Positions 52,187 through 61,813 of a DNA stretch of 64,000 nt are shown here, piece by piece. The notes under the pieces are model-generated. The model did not search any database. It saw nothing but the letters and a program-made list of their open reading frames with translations, and was not told the DNA's origin. Within the stretch, counting starts at the first letter, position 1, and each line of letters opens with the position of its first letter. The translations under genes and the position numbers were made by a program. This stretch comes from Amycolatopsis palatopharyngis (GTDB taxonomy: Bacteria; Actinomycetota; Actinomycetes; Mycobacteriales; Pseudonocardiaceae), in assembly GCF_003385185.1 (NCBI RefSeq), contig NZ_PQHZ01000022.1, forward strand, positions 41,084 through 105,083. Reading direction: 5' to 3'.

Positions 52187-53407
52187 ATGCGGGGGTTGCT
52201 GGTGGAGTTGGTGCTGGCGTTCGGGATCGTGCTGCTGATCAGTGTGTCGCTGTCCGGCGTCGCGGCACGGACCATCCTCTCCACCGCGTTGCTGTTCCTC
52301 CTGGCCGGTGCGCTCATCGGTCAGGGCGGGCTGGGGCTCGTCGAGATCGGCACGCAGGACCCACTGGTCAGTTCGCTGGCCGATATCGCACTGTTCACCG
52401 TCCTCTTCACCGACGGCCAGCGTGCGAATGTCCGGGCACTGCGCGAGAACTGGCGGCTCTCCGGTCGCGCGCTCGGCCTGGCGATGCCGTTGACCATGCT
52501 CGGAATCGCGGTGCCCGCCCATTTTCTCGCCGGCCTGGACTGGCCGACGGCATTGCTGATCGGGGCGGTGCTGTCGCCGACGGACCCGGTCTTCGCCGCG
52601 GCCATCGTGGGACGCAAGGACGTTCCCATCCGCCTGCGCAGGCTGCTCAATGTCGAGTCCGGACTCAACGACGGTCTCGCGTTGCCGTTCGTGCTGATCT
52701 TCCTGGCGACGGTCGCGCACGAACCGACGCACCCGGCGGTGATCGCGGGTGAACTTGCGCTGGGTCTCGTCCTCGGCGTGGTGATCCCTGCACTGGTGAT
52801 CCTGGCCTGGAAGCTGGATGTCTTCACGGCAGAACCGCGACTACAGGCGCTCGGCCCGCTCGCCATCGCGGTGATGCTCTATGCCGCCTGTCATCTCACT
52901 CACGCGAACCCGTACCTCGCCGCCTTCGCCGCCGGTTCCACGCTGGCCACAATGGACAAGGTCGCGGCCGAGCACTTTGAACCGCTCGGGGACCTGCTCT
53001 CCGAGGTGACGAAGTTCGCGGCACTGCTCGTGTTCGGCGCACTGATCACCCCGGACCGGCTTTCGCACCTCGGTGTCGGCGAGTGGGCCTTCGCGGTAAT
53101 CGCCATCGTGCTGGTGCGGCCGGCGGCGATGCTGCTCTCGCTGACGCGAACACCGTTGCTGTCCAGAGCGGAACGACTCACCGCGGCCTGGTTCGGGCCA
53201 AAGGGCTTCGCCTCGGTGGTGTACGGACTGCTGGTGCTGCAGTCCGGAATCCCCGGCAACGAGGTGGTATTTGACCTCGTCGCGGTCACGATCGCCATCT
53301 CGATCGTGCTGCACTCCTCGACCGATGTTCCCGTGGCCAAGGCACTGCGGGTGGAGCCGCCGGACAACCTCCCGACCGGGATGCCGAACAAGGACGACAA
53401 GTCCTAG
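52187..53407 (+). CDS. CPA1 family sodium/proton antiporter
   Basis: The 406-residue membrane protein has about twelve helices. The conserved VLSPTDPVFAAAIVGRKDVP and NVESGLNDGLALPF motifs are the CPA1 ion-binding core. It would exchange Na+ or K+ for protons at the cell membrane. ATG 52187 is used; a GTG at 52160 is a possible earlier start. It converges with the CGNR gene. Confidence 0.86.
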   Translation: MRGLLVELVLAFGIVLLISVSLSGVAARTILSTALLFLLAGALIGQGGLGLVEIGTQDPLVSSLADIALFTVLFTDGQRANVRALRENWRLSGRALGLAMPLTMLGIAVPAHFLAGLDWPTALLIGAVLSPTDPVFAAAIVGRKDVPIRLRRLLNVESGLNDGLALPFVLIFLATVAHEPTHPAVIAGELALGLVLGVVIPALVILAWKLDVFTAEPRLQALGPLAIAVMLYAACHLTHANPYLAAFAAGSTLATMDKVAAEHFEPLGDLLSEVTKFAALLVFGALITPDRLSHLGVGEWAFAVIAIVLVRPAAMLLSLTRTPLLSRAERLTAAWFGPKGFASVVYGLLVLQSGIPGNEVVFDLVAVTIAISIVLHSSTDVPVAKALRVEPPDNLPTGMPNKDDKS

Positions 53408-53420
53408 CCGGAGCCGTCGG

Positions 53421-54044
53421 TCACTCTGTGGCGCTGTCCGGCCCGCGCACGGCGGCTTGCCGGGCGCGGTGATTGGCGACGTTGATCCGGTTCCCGCACA
53501 GGCCCGGCATGCAGTAGCGGCGCCTCCCGGGCCGGGTGGTGTCGATGAACGCGCCTCGGCAGGTCGGTGCGCCGCACGAGCGGAATCGACCCGCACCGAG
53601 GGTGTGTACGACGCCGAGAATGCCTACGCCACAGATCAGGGAGAGGGCGTCGAAGACGGTAGCCTCCGGGCGCAGCGACACTGCCCAGTGAGCGCGGTGC
53701 TCCTGCGCGGATTCGGGAACGAGGGTGGCGCCGCCAATGGCGGAGGTCAGTGCGCTCGCGCCGGCCACGAGATGGCCGTGCTCGGGGCGATCGATCAGGT
53801 CGCGCACGGTCGCCCGTAGGTCGCGGACCGCCCGCAGGTCGGCGGGCCTGGCCCGCCGGGCGAGTTCGGACAGCCCGCGCCGCCCCTGTTCGTCCCGCTC
53901 GTGGTGGTCGTGAAGATCGGCGAACGCCACCAGGGCGGCGAGGTCGGGAAGGTGGTCGTCGCCCTGCCAGACCTCGGCGGTGGTGTTGATCAGATCGGTC
54001 GCGATGCCCGCCGCCCAGACGTAATCGTCTAACACCACTTGCAT
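53421..54044 (-). CDS. CGNR zinc-finger/ABATE domain regulator
   Basis: The 207-residue protein has an N-terminal ABATE-like stress-antitoxin domain and a C-terminal CGNR zinc finger: cysteines in RSCGAPTCRGAF and RRRYCMPGLCGNRINVANHR. This fold binds DNA. It probably regulates neighbouring genes, possibly the divergent HAD gene. The 105-base divergent gap holds GTTG and CAAC arms ten bases apart, a possible operator. Confidence 0.84.
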   Translation of the reverse strand: MQVVLDDYVWAAGIATDLINTTAEVWQGDDHLPDLAALVAFADLHDHHERDEQGRRGLSELARRARPADLRAVRDLRATVRDLIDRPEHGHLVAGASALTSAIGGATLVPESAQEHRAHWAVSLRPEATVFDALSLICGVGILGVVHTLGAGRFRSCGAPTCRGAFIDTTRPGRRRYCMPGLCGNRINVANHRARQAAVRGPDSATE

Positions 54045-54149
54045 CCCTTACCTGCCTCTCGCTAGCGTTGTAGCTAACAGCAACTTTAACCCTTACTTCG
54101 GCGGTGTGGGTGTCGACCTGACACCCTGCGCGCCCGAGAGGACCCGCTC

Positions 54150-54839
54150 ATGCCGCTCCCCGAGATCGACGCCCTCGTGTTCGACGTGCTCGGCACGCTC
54201 GTCGACGAACCCGCTGGGATCCGCGCGGGTATCGCCGACCTCGCCCCTTCGCTCGACGACCTCGCCGTCGAGGAGCTGTTGCGGCTGTGGCAACGCCACA
54301 TCGACAGCGAACAGCGGCATATCCTCGAGGGCGGCAGGCCCTACATCGCCAGCGACGGTCTCGACCGCGAAGCCGCCCAACTCGTCGCCGATGCCGCCGG
54401 AGTCGGTGATCCGGCCGCGGTCGACGCGCTTGCCAGGTCGGGCCGGCGTCTGCCTGCCTGGCCCGACACCGTGTCTGGTCTTTCCCGCCTCGCGGAACGG
54501 TTTCCGCTGATCGGGCTCTCCAACGCCAGCCGGTCGGCGCTGCTGGGACTCAACGCCCATGCGGGTCTGCGCTGGCATCAGGTGCTCTCCGCCGAGGACG
54601 CGCTGAGCTACAAGCCGGACCCGTCCGTGTATGCGCTCGCTGTCGCCGTGGCCGGGGTTCCGCCGCAGCGGTTGCTGATGGTCGCCGCCCACGCGTGGGA
54701 TCTGCGCGCGGCGCGGAACCTCGGCCTGCGCACCGCCTACATCGGCCGGCCCGTCGGGGACCCCCCTGCGTCCTCGGATCGATTCGACCTGCACGCCAAG
54801 GATCTCGCCGACCTCGCCGAACAGCTGGGGAGCGACTGA
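54150..54839 (+). CDS. HAD superfamily haloacid dehalogenase-like hydrolase
   Basis: The 229-residue protein is a type II L-2-haloacid dehalogenase-like enzyme. Nucleophile Asp12 is in VFDVLGTLVD, motif II is LSNASR near residue 124, the motif III lysine is in YKPDPSVYALA near residue 155, and AAHAWDLRAARNLGLRTAYI is motif IV. Dehalogenase or phosphatase activity cannot be distinguished. ATG 54150 follows GAGAGG at a suitable distance. Confidence 0.83.
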   Translation: MPLPEIDALVFDVLGTLVDEPAGIRAGIADLAPSLDDLAVEELLRLWQRHIDSEQRHILEGGRPYIASDGLDREAAQLVADAAGVGDPAAVDALARSGRRLPAWPDTVSGLSRLAERFPLIGLSNASRSALLGLNAHAGLRWHQVLSAEDALSYKPDPSVYALAVAVAGVPPQRLLMVAAHAWDLRAARNLGLRTAYIGRPVGDPPASSDRFDLHAKDLADLAEQLGSD

Positions 54840-54858
54840 GCGATCCGCTCGCCGGCCG

Positions 54859-55524
54859 CTAGGTGCGGTCGGCGAAGGACTCCACGTTCTTGCGCTTTCC
54901 CGCCACCACCAGAATGTCCGACCGGTTGATCACGGTCGGCGGCTCGGCGTGGGTGAAATCCCCGCCGGGACGTTTGACACCCACCACGGTGACGCCGTAC
55001 TTGACCCGCAAGCCGCTCTCCGACAGCGGCTTGCCGATCGCCTCCTCCGGAGCGATCGTCTTGACGATCGTGTAGCCGTCCTCGAACTCGATGTAGTCCA
55101 GCATGCGCCCGGTGACCAGGTGCGCGACTCGCTCGCCCATGTCGTACTCGGGCAGTACGACATGATGTGCGCCGACCCGCTGGAGAATGCGCGCGTGCTG
55201 GCGGTTCACCGCTTTCGCCCAGATGTTCGGGATCCCGTAGTCATCGAGCAGCGACGTGGTGAGGATGCTCGCCTCGATGTCGGTGCCGATGCCCACGACG
55301 GCGCGCTGGAACTCGCGCACGCCGAGCTGGGTCAGTGCCTCGTCGTCGGTCGTGTCGGCGACGGCGGCGTGGGTGAGCTGGTCGGCGAAACGCTGAACGA
55401 GCTGGGGGCGATTGTCGAGGCCGAGTACCTCGCAGCCACCCTTGACCAGTTCGATGGCCAGCGAGCCGCCGAACCGGCCGAGGCCGATCACGACGATGCG
55501 GTCCGTGCGGTTCTTGTTAGCCAA
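54859..55524 (-). CDS. Potassium uptake gating protein (TrkA/KtrA)
   Basis: The 221-residue protein has an RCK-N Rossmann domain (VVIGLGRFGGSLAIELVKGG at the start, LGLDNRPQLV) and a C-terminal TrkA-C domain (PEEAIGKPLSESGLRVKYGV). It gates the membrane partner KtrB in response to ATP/NAD(H). It overlaps the upstream KtrB gene by eight bases, giving a coupled operon. Confidence 0.9.
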   Translation of the reverse strand: MANKNRTDRIVVIGLGRFGGSLAIELVKGGCEVLGLDNRPQLVQRFADQLTHAAVADTTDDEALTQLGVREFQRAVVGIGTDIEASILTTSLLDDYGIPNIWAKAVNRQHARILQRVGAHHVVLPEYDMGERVAHLVTGRMLDYIEFEDGYTIVKTIAPEEAIGKPLSESGLRVKYGVTVVGVKRPGGDFTHAEPPTVINRSDILVVAGKRKNVESFADRT

Positions 55525-56935
55525 CGATCGGCCTCTCCTCGGGTAGTTCGTAACGTCGGGAACGATTCTTCAGTGCCAGCGCCGAGGCAAGGGTGATCGG
55601 CCCGAGCCTGCCGATGAACATCAGCATGACGAGCACGAGGTGACCCGCGGGCGGGATGTCGGCGGTGATACCGGTGGACAGGCCCACGGTGGCGAACGCC
55701 GAGATGGTCTCGAACAGCACCTGCTCGATCCGGAACTGCGTCAGGGTCAGCAGGATCAGGGTTCCGCTCATCACCGCGCCGACGCTCAGCAGTGCGACGG
55801 TCAACGCCTGCCGTTGCGTACTCGGGGTCAGCTTGCGGCCCATCACGTGCACCGAGGGCTCGCCGCGGATCTCGGCGAGGATGACGAAGGCGAGCAGGGC
55901 GAAGGTGGTGACCTTGATGCCGCCCGCGGTACCGGCGCTGCCGCCACCGATGAACATCAGGATGTCGGTCACCAGCAGTGTGCCGGACTCCATCTGCGCC
56001 ACGTCGAGACTGTTGAAACCCGCGGTGCGGGGCATGACGCCATGGAAGAACCCGGCCAGCAGCTTTCCCGGCACTCCCAGCGGACCGAGTGTCTCCGGGT
56101 TGTTCCACTCCGCGATCGTGACCGCGAAGGTGCCGATGACCAGCAGGGCGCCGGTCACCAGCAACGTGATCTTCGCGTGCAGGGACCAGCGGCTGCCGCG
56201 ACGCCTGCGGTGGCGCCAGAGTTCGAACCACACCGGGAAGCCGAGCCCACCGGCGATCACCGCCACCGCGATCGGCAGGCAGATCCAGGCGTCGGTGGTG
56301 TAGCGCATCAGGCTGTCGCTGAACAGCGCGAAGCCAGCGTTGTTGAACGCCGAGACGGCGTGAAAGACCCCGTGGTAAGCGGCGCGTCCCCAGTCTTCGC
56401 CGTAGCCGACGGCGAACCGCACGGTGAGGAACGCGGCGGTGACGACCTCGAAGATCAGGCTCACCCGGACGACTCCGGAGACGACTTGGCGGACGTCGCC
56501 GAGCCCGAGAGTCTTGGTCTCGGTCTGGGCGTTGAGCTGCATCCTCAGTCCGATGCGCCGGGAGATCAGCATCCCGAGCAGCGAGGCGAGCGTCATGATG
56601 CCGAGCCCGCCGATCTGGATCAGCCCGAGGATCACCACCTCGCCGAAAGTCGACCAGTAGAGCGGCGTGTCCACCACGATCAACCCGGTGACGCAGACGG
56701 CCGAGGTGGCGGTGAACAGTGCGGGCACGATTCCCGTCACGTCGCCCGACGCACTGGAGACCGGCAGCATCAGCAGTGCGGTTCCCGCGAGAATCGCCAG
56801 CGCGAACGCGGTCACCACGACCTGCGCCGGTTGCCGCCAGGTCGGTAGCAGTCTGCGCATGCCGGAGCGCACGTGTGTCACCACATGCGTCCCCCCGTTC
56901 CGGCCGATGACATCTCCGCTGATCAACGTAGCCAT
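55517..56935 (-). CDS. Potassium uptake membrane protein (TrkH/KtrB)
   Basis: This roughly 472-residue protein has the TrkH pore pattern with four selectivity loops, e.g. TATSAVCVTGL, HAVSAFNNAGFAL and MPRTAGFNSLD, and ISAFATVGLSTGI. It imports K+ together with the KtrA-type subunit. ATG 56935 is assumed; a GTG at 56884 after GGGGGG is an equally plausible start. The upstream region contains a divergent serine protease promoter. Confidence 0.89.
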   Translation of the reverse strand: MATLISGDVIGRNGGTHVVTHVRSGMRRLLPTWRQPAQVVVTAFALAILAGTALLMLPVSSASGDVTGIVPALFTATSAVCVTGLIVVDTPLYWSTFGEVVILGLIQIGGLGIMTLASLLGMLISRRIGLRMQLNAQTETKTLGLGDVRQVVSGVVRVSLIFEVVTAAFLTVRFAVGYGEDWGRAAYHGVFHAVSAFNNAGFALFSDSLMRYTTDAWICLPIAVAVIAGGLGFPVWFELWRHRRRRGSRWSLHAKITLLVTGALLVIGTFAVTIAEWNNPETLGPLGVPGKLLAGFFHGVMPRTAGFNSLDVAQMESGTLLVTDILMFIGGGSAGTAGGIKVTTFALLAFVILAEIRGEPSVHVMGRKLTPSTQRQALTVALLSVGAVMSGTLILLTLTQFRIEQVLFETISAFATVGLSTGITADIPPAGHLVLVMLMFIGRLGPITLASALALKNRSRRYELPEERPIVG

Positions 56936-57145
56936 GGTTGGCCTACGGCGCACGCGATTCGAATGTGACTCGTTCGGGGGTAAGTCGATTCGGGCATTTC
57001 GACTCTCGGTGATCAAACTGGAATCAAAAACACCCTGAAGTGTTACTCGGAACTTTCGGCGGGTGTTACCGATTCACCGATCTTGCTTACCTTCCGTTAG
57101 TCCCTCCGCGGGGAGAGGGCGAAGTGATCAGGAAGGAAGGCAGAC

Positions 57146-57916
57146 ATGAAGGCACGTTCTCTGGCCGTGGGGCTGGTGACGAGCGCTGCGTGCGTTCTCG
57201 CCGGCGTCGTCGGGGCCGGGTCGGCGAGCGCTGACGTCATGCCGTACATCGTCGGCGGATCGGATGCCGACCAGGAGTACTCGTTCATGGTGTCGCTGCA
57301 GAACGGGGGCAACCACTTCTGCGGCGGCTCGCTGATCGAGTCCGATTGGGTGCTCACCGCCGCACACTGCGTCGAGGGCACCTCGGCGGACTCGGTCACG
57401 ACTCGGATCGGCAGCAACGACCGGACCCAGGGCGGCGAGGAGGCGCAGGCCGCCGAGATCATCGTGCACCCGGACTACGACGGGCAGAGCGCAGGTGCGG
57501 ACATCGCGCTGGTCAAGCTCGCCTCGCCGGTGCGGGCCGCGACGGTGCCCATCGGATCGGCGACCGAATCGGATACGAAGTCCCGGCTGATCGGCTGGGG
57601 GCAGACATGCCCGGAGCGCGGCGGATGTGGCGCTCCTGTGCAGTTGCAGCAGCTGGACACGCAGGTGCTCGACGCCGGTGAGTGCAGCGACATCGACGGA
57701 AGCGTCGAACTCTGCACGGACAACCCCGGTGGGGACTCCGGTGCCTGCTACGGCGACTCCGGTGGTCCGCAGATCGTCGAGGCGGGCGGCAAGTGGGAGC
57801 TGATCGGCGTCACCAGCCGCAGCGGCAATGGTGACTCGACCTGCGCCACCGGGCCGTCCATCTACACCTCGGCCCCGGCCTACTCCTCCTGGATCGGTCA
57901 GCACACCGGCGCCTGA
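57146..57916 (+). CDS. Secreted trypsin-like S1 serine protease
   Basis: The 256-residue protein has a signal peptide (to about residue 29), a short propeptide DVMPY, and the mature start IVGG at residue 35. The catalytic triad is His74 (TAAHC), Asp119 (GADIALVKL) and Ser205 (GDSGGP). Three disulfide pairs fit the trypsin fold. At the residue equivalent to trypsin Asp189 there is a Gly (GACYGDSGG), so strict Arg/Lys specificity is doubtful. AGGAAGG precedes ATG 57146. Followed by a strong terminator. Confidence 0.87.
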   Translation: MKARSLAVGLVTSAACVLAGVVGAGSASADVMPYIVGGSDADQEYSFMVSLQNGGNHFCGGSLIESDWVLTAAHCVEGTSADSVTTRIGSNDRTQGGEEAQAAEIIVHPDYDGQSAGADIALVKLASPVRAATVPIGSATESDTKSRLIGWGQTCPERGGCGAPVQLQQLDTQVLDAGECSDIDGSVELCTDNPGGDSGACYGDSGGPQIVEAGGKWELIGVTSRSGNGDSTCATGPSIYTSAPAYSSWIGQHTGA

Positions 57917-57935
57917 CCGGCCGGACCTGGTACCA

Positions 57936-57978
57936 GCTGTGGCCACCTTGGGAGAGACACCCCCAAGGTGGCCACAGC
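57936..57978. terminator. Bidirectional terminator hairpin
   Basis: GCTGTGGCCACCTTGGG pairs perfectly (17 bp) with its complement around a 9-base loop. It lies between the convergent protease and gnd genes, beginning 20 bases after the first stop and ending six bases before the second. Confidence 0.87.
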
Positions 57979-57983
57979 GGTGT

Positions 57984-59423
57984 CTACGCCTGTTCCTCGG
58001 GGCGGCCTTCGGCTGCCCAGGACGTATGGAAGGTGCCCTCGCGGTCGACCCGGCGGTAGGTGTGGGCGCCGAAGAAGTCGCGCTGTCCTTGCACGAGCGC
58101 CGCGGGCAGCCGGTCCGCGCGGAGCGCGTCGTAGTAGGCCAGCGCGGTGGAGAACCCGGGCGTCGGGATGCCGAGGCGCACGGCCGTGGAGATCACCGAG
58201 CGCCAGGCGTCCTGACCGTTCTCCACGGCCTTGCGGAACTCGCCACTGGTCAGCAGAGTCGGCAGTTCCGGTTCGGCCTCGTAGGCGCTACGGATGTCAT
58301 CGAGGAACTTCGCCCTGATGATGCAGCCGTCCCGCCAGATCGACGCGACCGCGCCGAGGTCGATGTTCCAGCCGTACTCCGCGCTGCCCGCCTGGATCAT
58401 GTTGAAGCCTTGCGCGTAGGCCACGACCTTCGACGCGTACAGCGCCTGCTCGACGTCGTCGGCGAACCGCTCGGCCTCGGCTCCGGTCAGCGGGGTCCGG
58501 GTGGGGCCGGCCAGTCCGCGTGCCGCGGCCCGCAGCTCGGTGTGCCCGGAAAGCGACCTGGCGAAGGTCGCCTCCGCGATCCCGGTGATCGGAACGCCGA
58601 GGTCGAGTCCGATCTGTACGGTCCACCGACCGGTGCCCTTCTGCTCGGCCTCGTCGGCGACGATGTCGACAAACGGTTTGCCGGTGGCCGCGTCGGGGTG
58701 CGCGAGAACCTGTTCGGTGATCTCGATCAAGTAGGAGTCGAGCCGCCCGGTGTTCCAGGTGCGGAACACCTCGGCGATCTGCGCCGGTTCGTAACCCAGC
58801 GCGCCACGCAGCAGGTCGAAGGACTCGGCGATCAGCTGCATGTCGGCGTACTCGATGCCGTTGTGCACCATCTTCACGAAGTGTCCCGCGCCGTCGGGTC
58901 CGATGTGTGCACAGCACGGCGTGCCGTCGACCTTCGCGGAGATGTCCTCCAGCAACGGGCCCAGCGATTTGTAGGACTCCACCGAACCGCCGGGCATGAT
59001 GCTCGGCCCGTGCAACGCGCCCTCCTCGCCGCCGGAAACCCCGGTGCCGACGAAGTGCAGACCGCGGTCGCGCAGTTCCGCTTCCCTGCGCCGGGTGTCG
59101 GCGAAGTGCGCGTTGCCCGCGTCCACGATGACGTCGCCCTGTTCCAGCAGCGGTGCGAACTCCTCGATTACCGCGTCCGTGGGTGCCCCGGCCTTGACCA
59201 TGATCACAATCTGTCGTGGACGGGCCAGTGCGTCGACGAACTCCTGCGCGGAGTAGGTCGGGACGAAATCGCCTTCGGAGCCGAACTGCTCCACCAGGTC
59301 GCGGGTGCGTTGCTCCGACCGGTTGTGCAGCGCCACGGTGTGTCCGTGGCGGGCCAGGTTCCGGGCCAGATTGCGACCCATCACCGCCAGTCCGGTCACC
59401 CCGATACTCGCCTTGTCACTCAT
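57984..59423 (-). CDS. gnd: 6-phosphogluconate dehydrogenase (decarboxylating, NADP type)
   Basis: The 479-residue enzyme converts 6-phosphogluconate to ribulose 5-phosphate in the pentose phosphate pathway. It has VTGLAVMGRNLARNLARHGH at the N-terminus, VGTGVSGGEEGALHGPSIMP near residue 125, HFVKMVHNGIEYADMQLI near 185, and a full-length C-terminal domain. ATG 59423 gives the standard size. It is a single gene. Confidence 0.94.
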   Translation of the reverse strand: MSDKASIGVTGLAVMGRNLARNLARHGHTVALHNRSEQRTRDLVEQFGSEGDFVPTYSAQEFVDALARPRQIVIMVKAGAPTDAVIEEFAPLLEQGDVIVDAGNAHFADTRRREAELRDRGLHFVGTGVSGGEEGALHGPSIMPGGSVESYKSLGPLLEDISAKVDGTPCCAHIGPDGAGHFVKMVHNGIEYADMQLIAESFDLLRGALGYEPAQIAEVFRTWNTGRLDSYLIEITEQVLAHPDAATGKPFVDIVADEAEQKGTGRWTVQIGLDLGVPITGIAEATFARSLSGHTELRAAARGLAGPTRTPLTGAEAERFADDVEQALYASKVVAYAQGFNMIQAGSAEYGWNIDLGAVASIWRDGCIIRAKFLDDIRSAYEAEPELPTLLTSGEFRKAVENGQDAWRSVISTAVRLGIPTPGFSTALAYYDALRADRLPAALVQGQRDFFGAHTYRRVDREGTFHTSWAAEGRPEEQA

Positions 59424-59667
59424 TGGTTGCGCCACCTTCTCCTCGCGTGCAGGTCCCGCCTCACTGCACACTATCGCCGTCACGCCGAGCGGTGCGACCT
59501 TCGGCGAGGGGCTTGACCGTAGTGGACAGATGGTCCACTGTGGACGCGCTGGGGAAACTGGTGGCAACCTGGGCTCGAATTGCGGGGCGCGAGGCGGTAC
59601 TGTCGAGCTTTCGTAATAATCCGTGTTGCCGGGAGTGGGGTGTCGTGGCACTGGTGGGCGGCCTCTG

Positions 59668-60525
59668 ATGGCCAGCACGGTGACCTCTCGCCGCAAGCAG
59701 CTAGGCAATGAGCTGCGGCATGCGCGCAATGCCTCCGGGATGACCCAGCAGCAGGTCGCGGAGGTTCTCGGCTGCACCCAGGGCAAGGTCAACAAGATCG
59801 AATCCGGGGCCGTCGGTGTCAAACTGGGCGACGTCAGGGCGATGCTCGATGCCTTCGGGATCGACGGTGACGAGGCCGACACGCTGATGGGCCTGGCCAG
59901 GGCCGCTGCGGGGCAACGGGGACATTGGTCCGGTTACCGATCGGTAGTGCCGCACTGGTTCCGCACCTTCACCGATCTCGAGCCCGCGGCAGCGGAGGTC
60001 ATGACCTGGCACGGAGAGCGAATTCCGGGGCCGCTGCAGTCCGAGCACTACATGCTCAAACAGTTCACCGAGTTCGGCGCCACCGACGTGACCTCGCTGG
60101 TACGTAACCGACTCGATCGCAAGGCCGTTTTCGACCAGCAGCAACCGCCGTACTACCGGTTCATCATGAGCGAATCGGCCCTGCGCCGGGCACCGGGCGG
60201 GCACGCACCCGCGGTGATGCTCGACCAGATGGAGCATCTGCTGGAACTGGACAAGCGCGATCGGGTCTACATCCACATCCTGCCCTTCGACGCCCGGCTC
60301 GCGTCTGTCCCGAACGACTTCACGATCATGCGTTTTCCCGATCGCACCAGGGATTTCGCCTATATTGAGCATTCGGCGGGCGGGCTCTACCTTGACGACG
60401 TCAAGGACTTCCAGATCTTCGTCGACTCCTGGGATCGGCTACGTGGTGCGGCACTGGAACGCCATGACACGCGGCAGTTCCTCAAAGAGCTGGCCGAGCT
60501 GTACCGCTCACAGATGAGTATCTGA
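59668..60525 (+). CDS. XRE family regulator with DUF5753 domain
   Basis: The 285-residue protein has an N-terminal helix-turn-helix (ELRHARNASGMTQQQVAEVL, GCTQGKVNKIESG, about residues 12-60) and a DUF5753 effector domain (WFRTFTDLEPAAAEVMTWHG, IPGPLQSEHYMLK). Proteins of this type accompany DUF397 and methyltransferase-like genes in actinomycete developmental cassettes (WhiJ/BldB-associated). ATG 59668 overlaps the stop of an 8-codon frame starting at GTG 59645. It is followed 60 bases later by the methyltransferase. Confidence 0.86.
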   Translation: MASTVTSRRKQLGNELRHARNASGMTQQQVAEVLGCTQGKVNKIESGAVGVKLGDVRAMLDAFGIDGDEADTLMGLARAAAGQRGHWSGYRSVVPHWFRTFTDLEPAAAEVMTWHGERIPGPLQSEHYMLKQFTEFGATDVTSLVRNRLDRKAVFDQQQPPYYRFIMSESALRRAPGGHAPAVMLDQMEHLLELDKRDRVYIHILPFDARLASVPNDFTIMRFPDRTRDFAYIEHSAGGLYLDDVKDFQIFVDSWDRLRGAALERHDTRQFLKELAELYRSQMSI

Positions 60526-60585
60526 ATTCTGCCGGCACTGCAGTAATCTCTGGTGGGTTTCGCCACATCTACAGGGGGTTGTCGC

Positions 60586-61437
60586 GTGGGGGAGTGGACC
60601 GATCCGAAGTTCGTGCCCAAGGACATCGATCTGGAGCGGCCCAATGCCGCGCGGGTGTACGACTACCTGCTCGGCGGGACCGCGAACTGGGCCATCGACC
60701 GGCAGTTCGGTGAGCTGGCGATCGCGAAGGTGCCGATGGCCAGGACCATGGCCCGCACGAACCGGGACTTTCTCGGCAGAGCGGTGCGTCACTGCGTCCG
60801 GCAGGGCATCACACAGTTCCTCGACATCGGCTCCGGGGTGCCGACCGTGGGCAACGTCCACGAGGTCGCGGAGAAGCTGGACCCGCGGACTCGTTGTGTC
60901 TATGTCGACAACGAGCCCGTCGCCGTGGCGCACTCGGAGATGCTGCTGGACTCCTACGGGGATCCGGAACGGCATGCGGTGCTGCGTGGTGATCTGCTCG
61001 ATGTGCGGCGTACCTGGTCGAGGGCCGTTGACACCGGACTGCTCGACCCGGACCGGCCGGTCGGCCTGCTGATGGTCGCGGTGCTGCACTTCGTGCCAGA
61101 TGACGAGCAGGCCGGCAACGCCGTCGCGCGTTACCGGGACCTGCTGCCTTCCGGTTCCTATCTCGTACTGTCACACGCCTCTGACGACGGGGTTCCCGCG
61201 GAACAGCAGTCCCAGCTGGAACTGGTCGTCGAGCAGTACAAGCGGTCGAGTACGCCGGTCTGCCTGCGTACGCATCGCGGCTGCACGTCGTTCTTCGGCG
61301 ATTTCGACCTCGTCGATCCCGGTGTCACCTGGGTGCCCGAGTGGCGTCCGGACGAGGCTGAATCCCAGGCGCCCGCGTTGCTTGCGGACAACCCGTCCGC
61401 CGCTTGTGTCCTCGGCGGGGTCGCTCTCAAGGAGTGA
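60586..61437 (+). CDS. DUF574/Methyltransf_19 family SAM-dependent protein
   Basis: The 283-residue protein has the DUF574 N-terminus (DIDLERPNAARVYDYLLGGT), the SAM-like motif QFLDIGSGVPTVGNVHEVAE, and VDNEPVAVAHSE near residue 105. The family is widespread and expanded in actinomycetes; its reaction is unknown. GTG 60586 follows AGGGGG. It belongs to the XRE-DUF574-DUF397 cassette. Confidence 0.85.
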   Translation: MGEWTDPKFVPKDIDLERPNAARVYDYLLGGTANWAIDRQFGELAIAKVPMARTMARTNRDFLGRAVRHCVRQGITQFLDIGSGVPTVGNVHEVAEKLDPRTRCVYVDNEPVAVAHSEMLLDSYGDPERHAVLRGDLLDVRRTWSRAVDTGLLDPDRPVGLLMVAVLHFVPDDEQAGNAVARYRDLLPSGSYLVLSHASDDGVPAEQQSQLELVVEQYKRSSTPVCLRTHRGCTSFFGDFDLVDPGVTWVPEWRPDEAESQAPALLADNPSAACVLGGVALKE

Positions 61438-61813
61438 CTCGGTGGGTGCGGGTGCGCAGACCTCCAGTCGCACGGCCATCCGGATCACCTGCTCACTTCG
61501 ATCAGTGCTGTACTGCGAGTGCCGTTCGCGCCACTGTGCGTAGTGCCAGGTGGCCAGCGGTATGCCATTTCTCGTCCTCCCCAGTCTTGCGCCTGCACGG
61601 GTGCGCTTCGTCACTTCCGCACGATTTGCGCAGAAGCCCGTGTACCCGCTAGTAATAATCCTACTCGCTGATTAATCACGCTGTCGAGTAACTCGCTGCA
61701 ATGTCGCTCGGACGGCGGCACGGCGTGGGCAGGTACGAAACTTTGGGGCACGGCAAGCGAGAGCGCATTGGCGACCTCGCTACGGGTCCGCGACTTGGCA
61801 CGGAGGTACCGTC
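61438..61813. other. 376-base gap between DUF574 and DUF397 genes
   Basis: This region lies between two members of the cassette. Its right half is relatively AT-rich with the palindromes CGAGTAACTCG (61685-61695) and GATTAATC nearby, which may belong to the promoter or operator of the DUF397 gene. A minus-strand frame exists but shows no recognisable protein. Otherwise no feature is seen. Confidence 0.4.
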
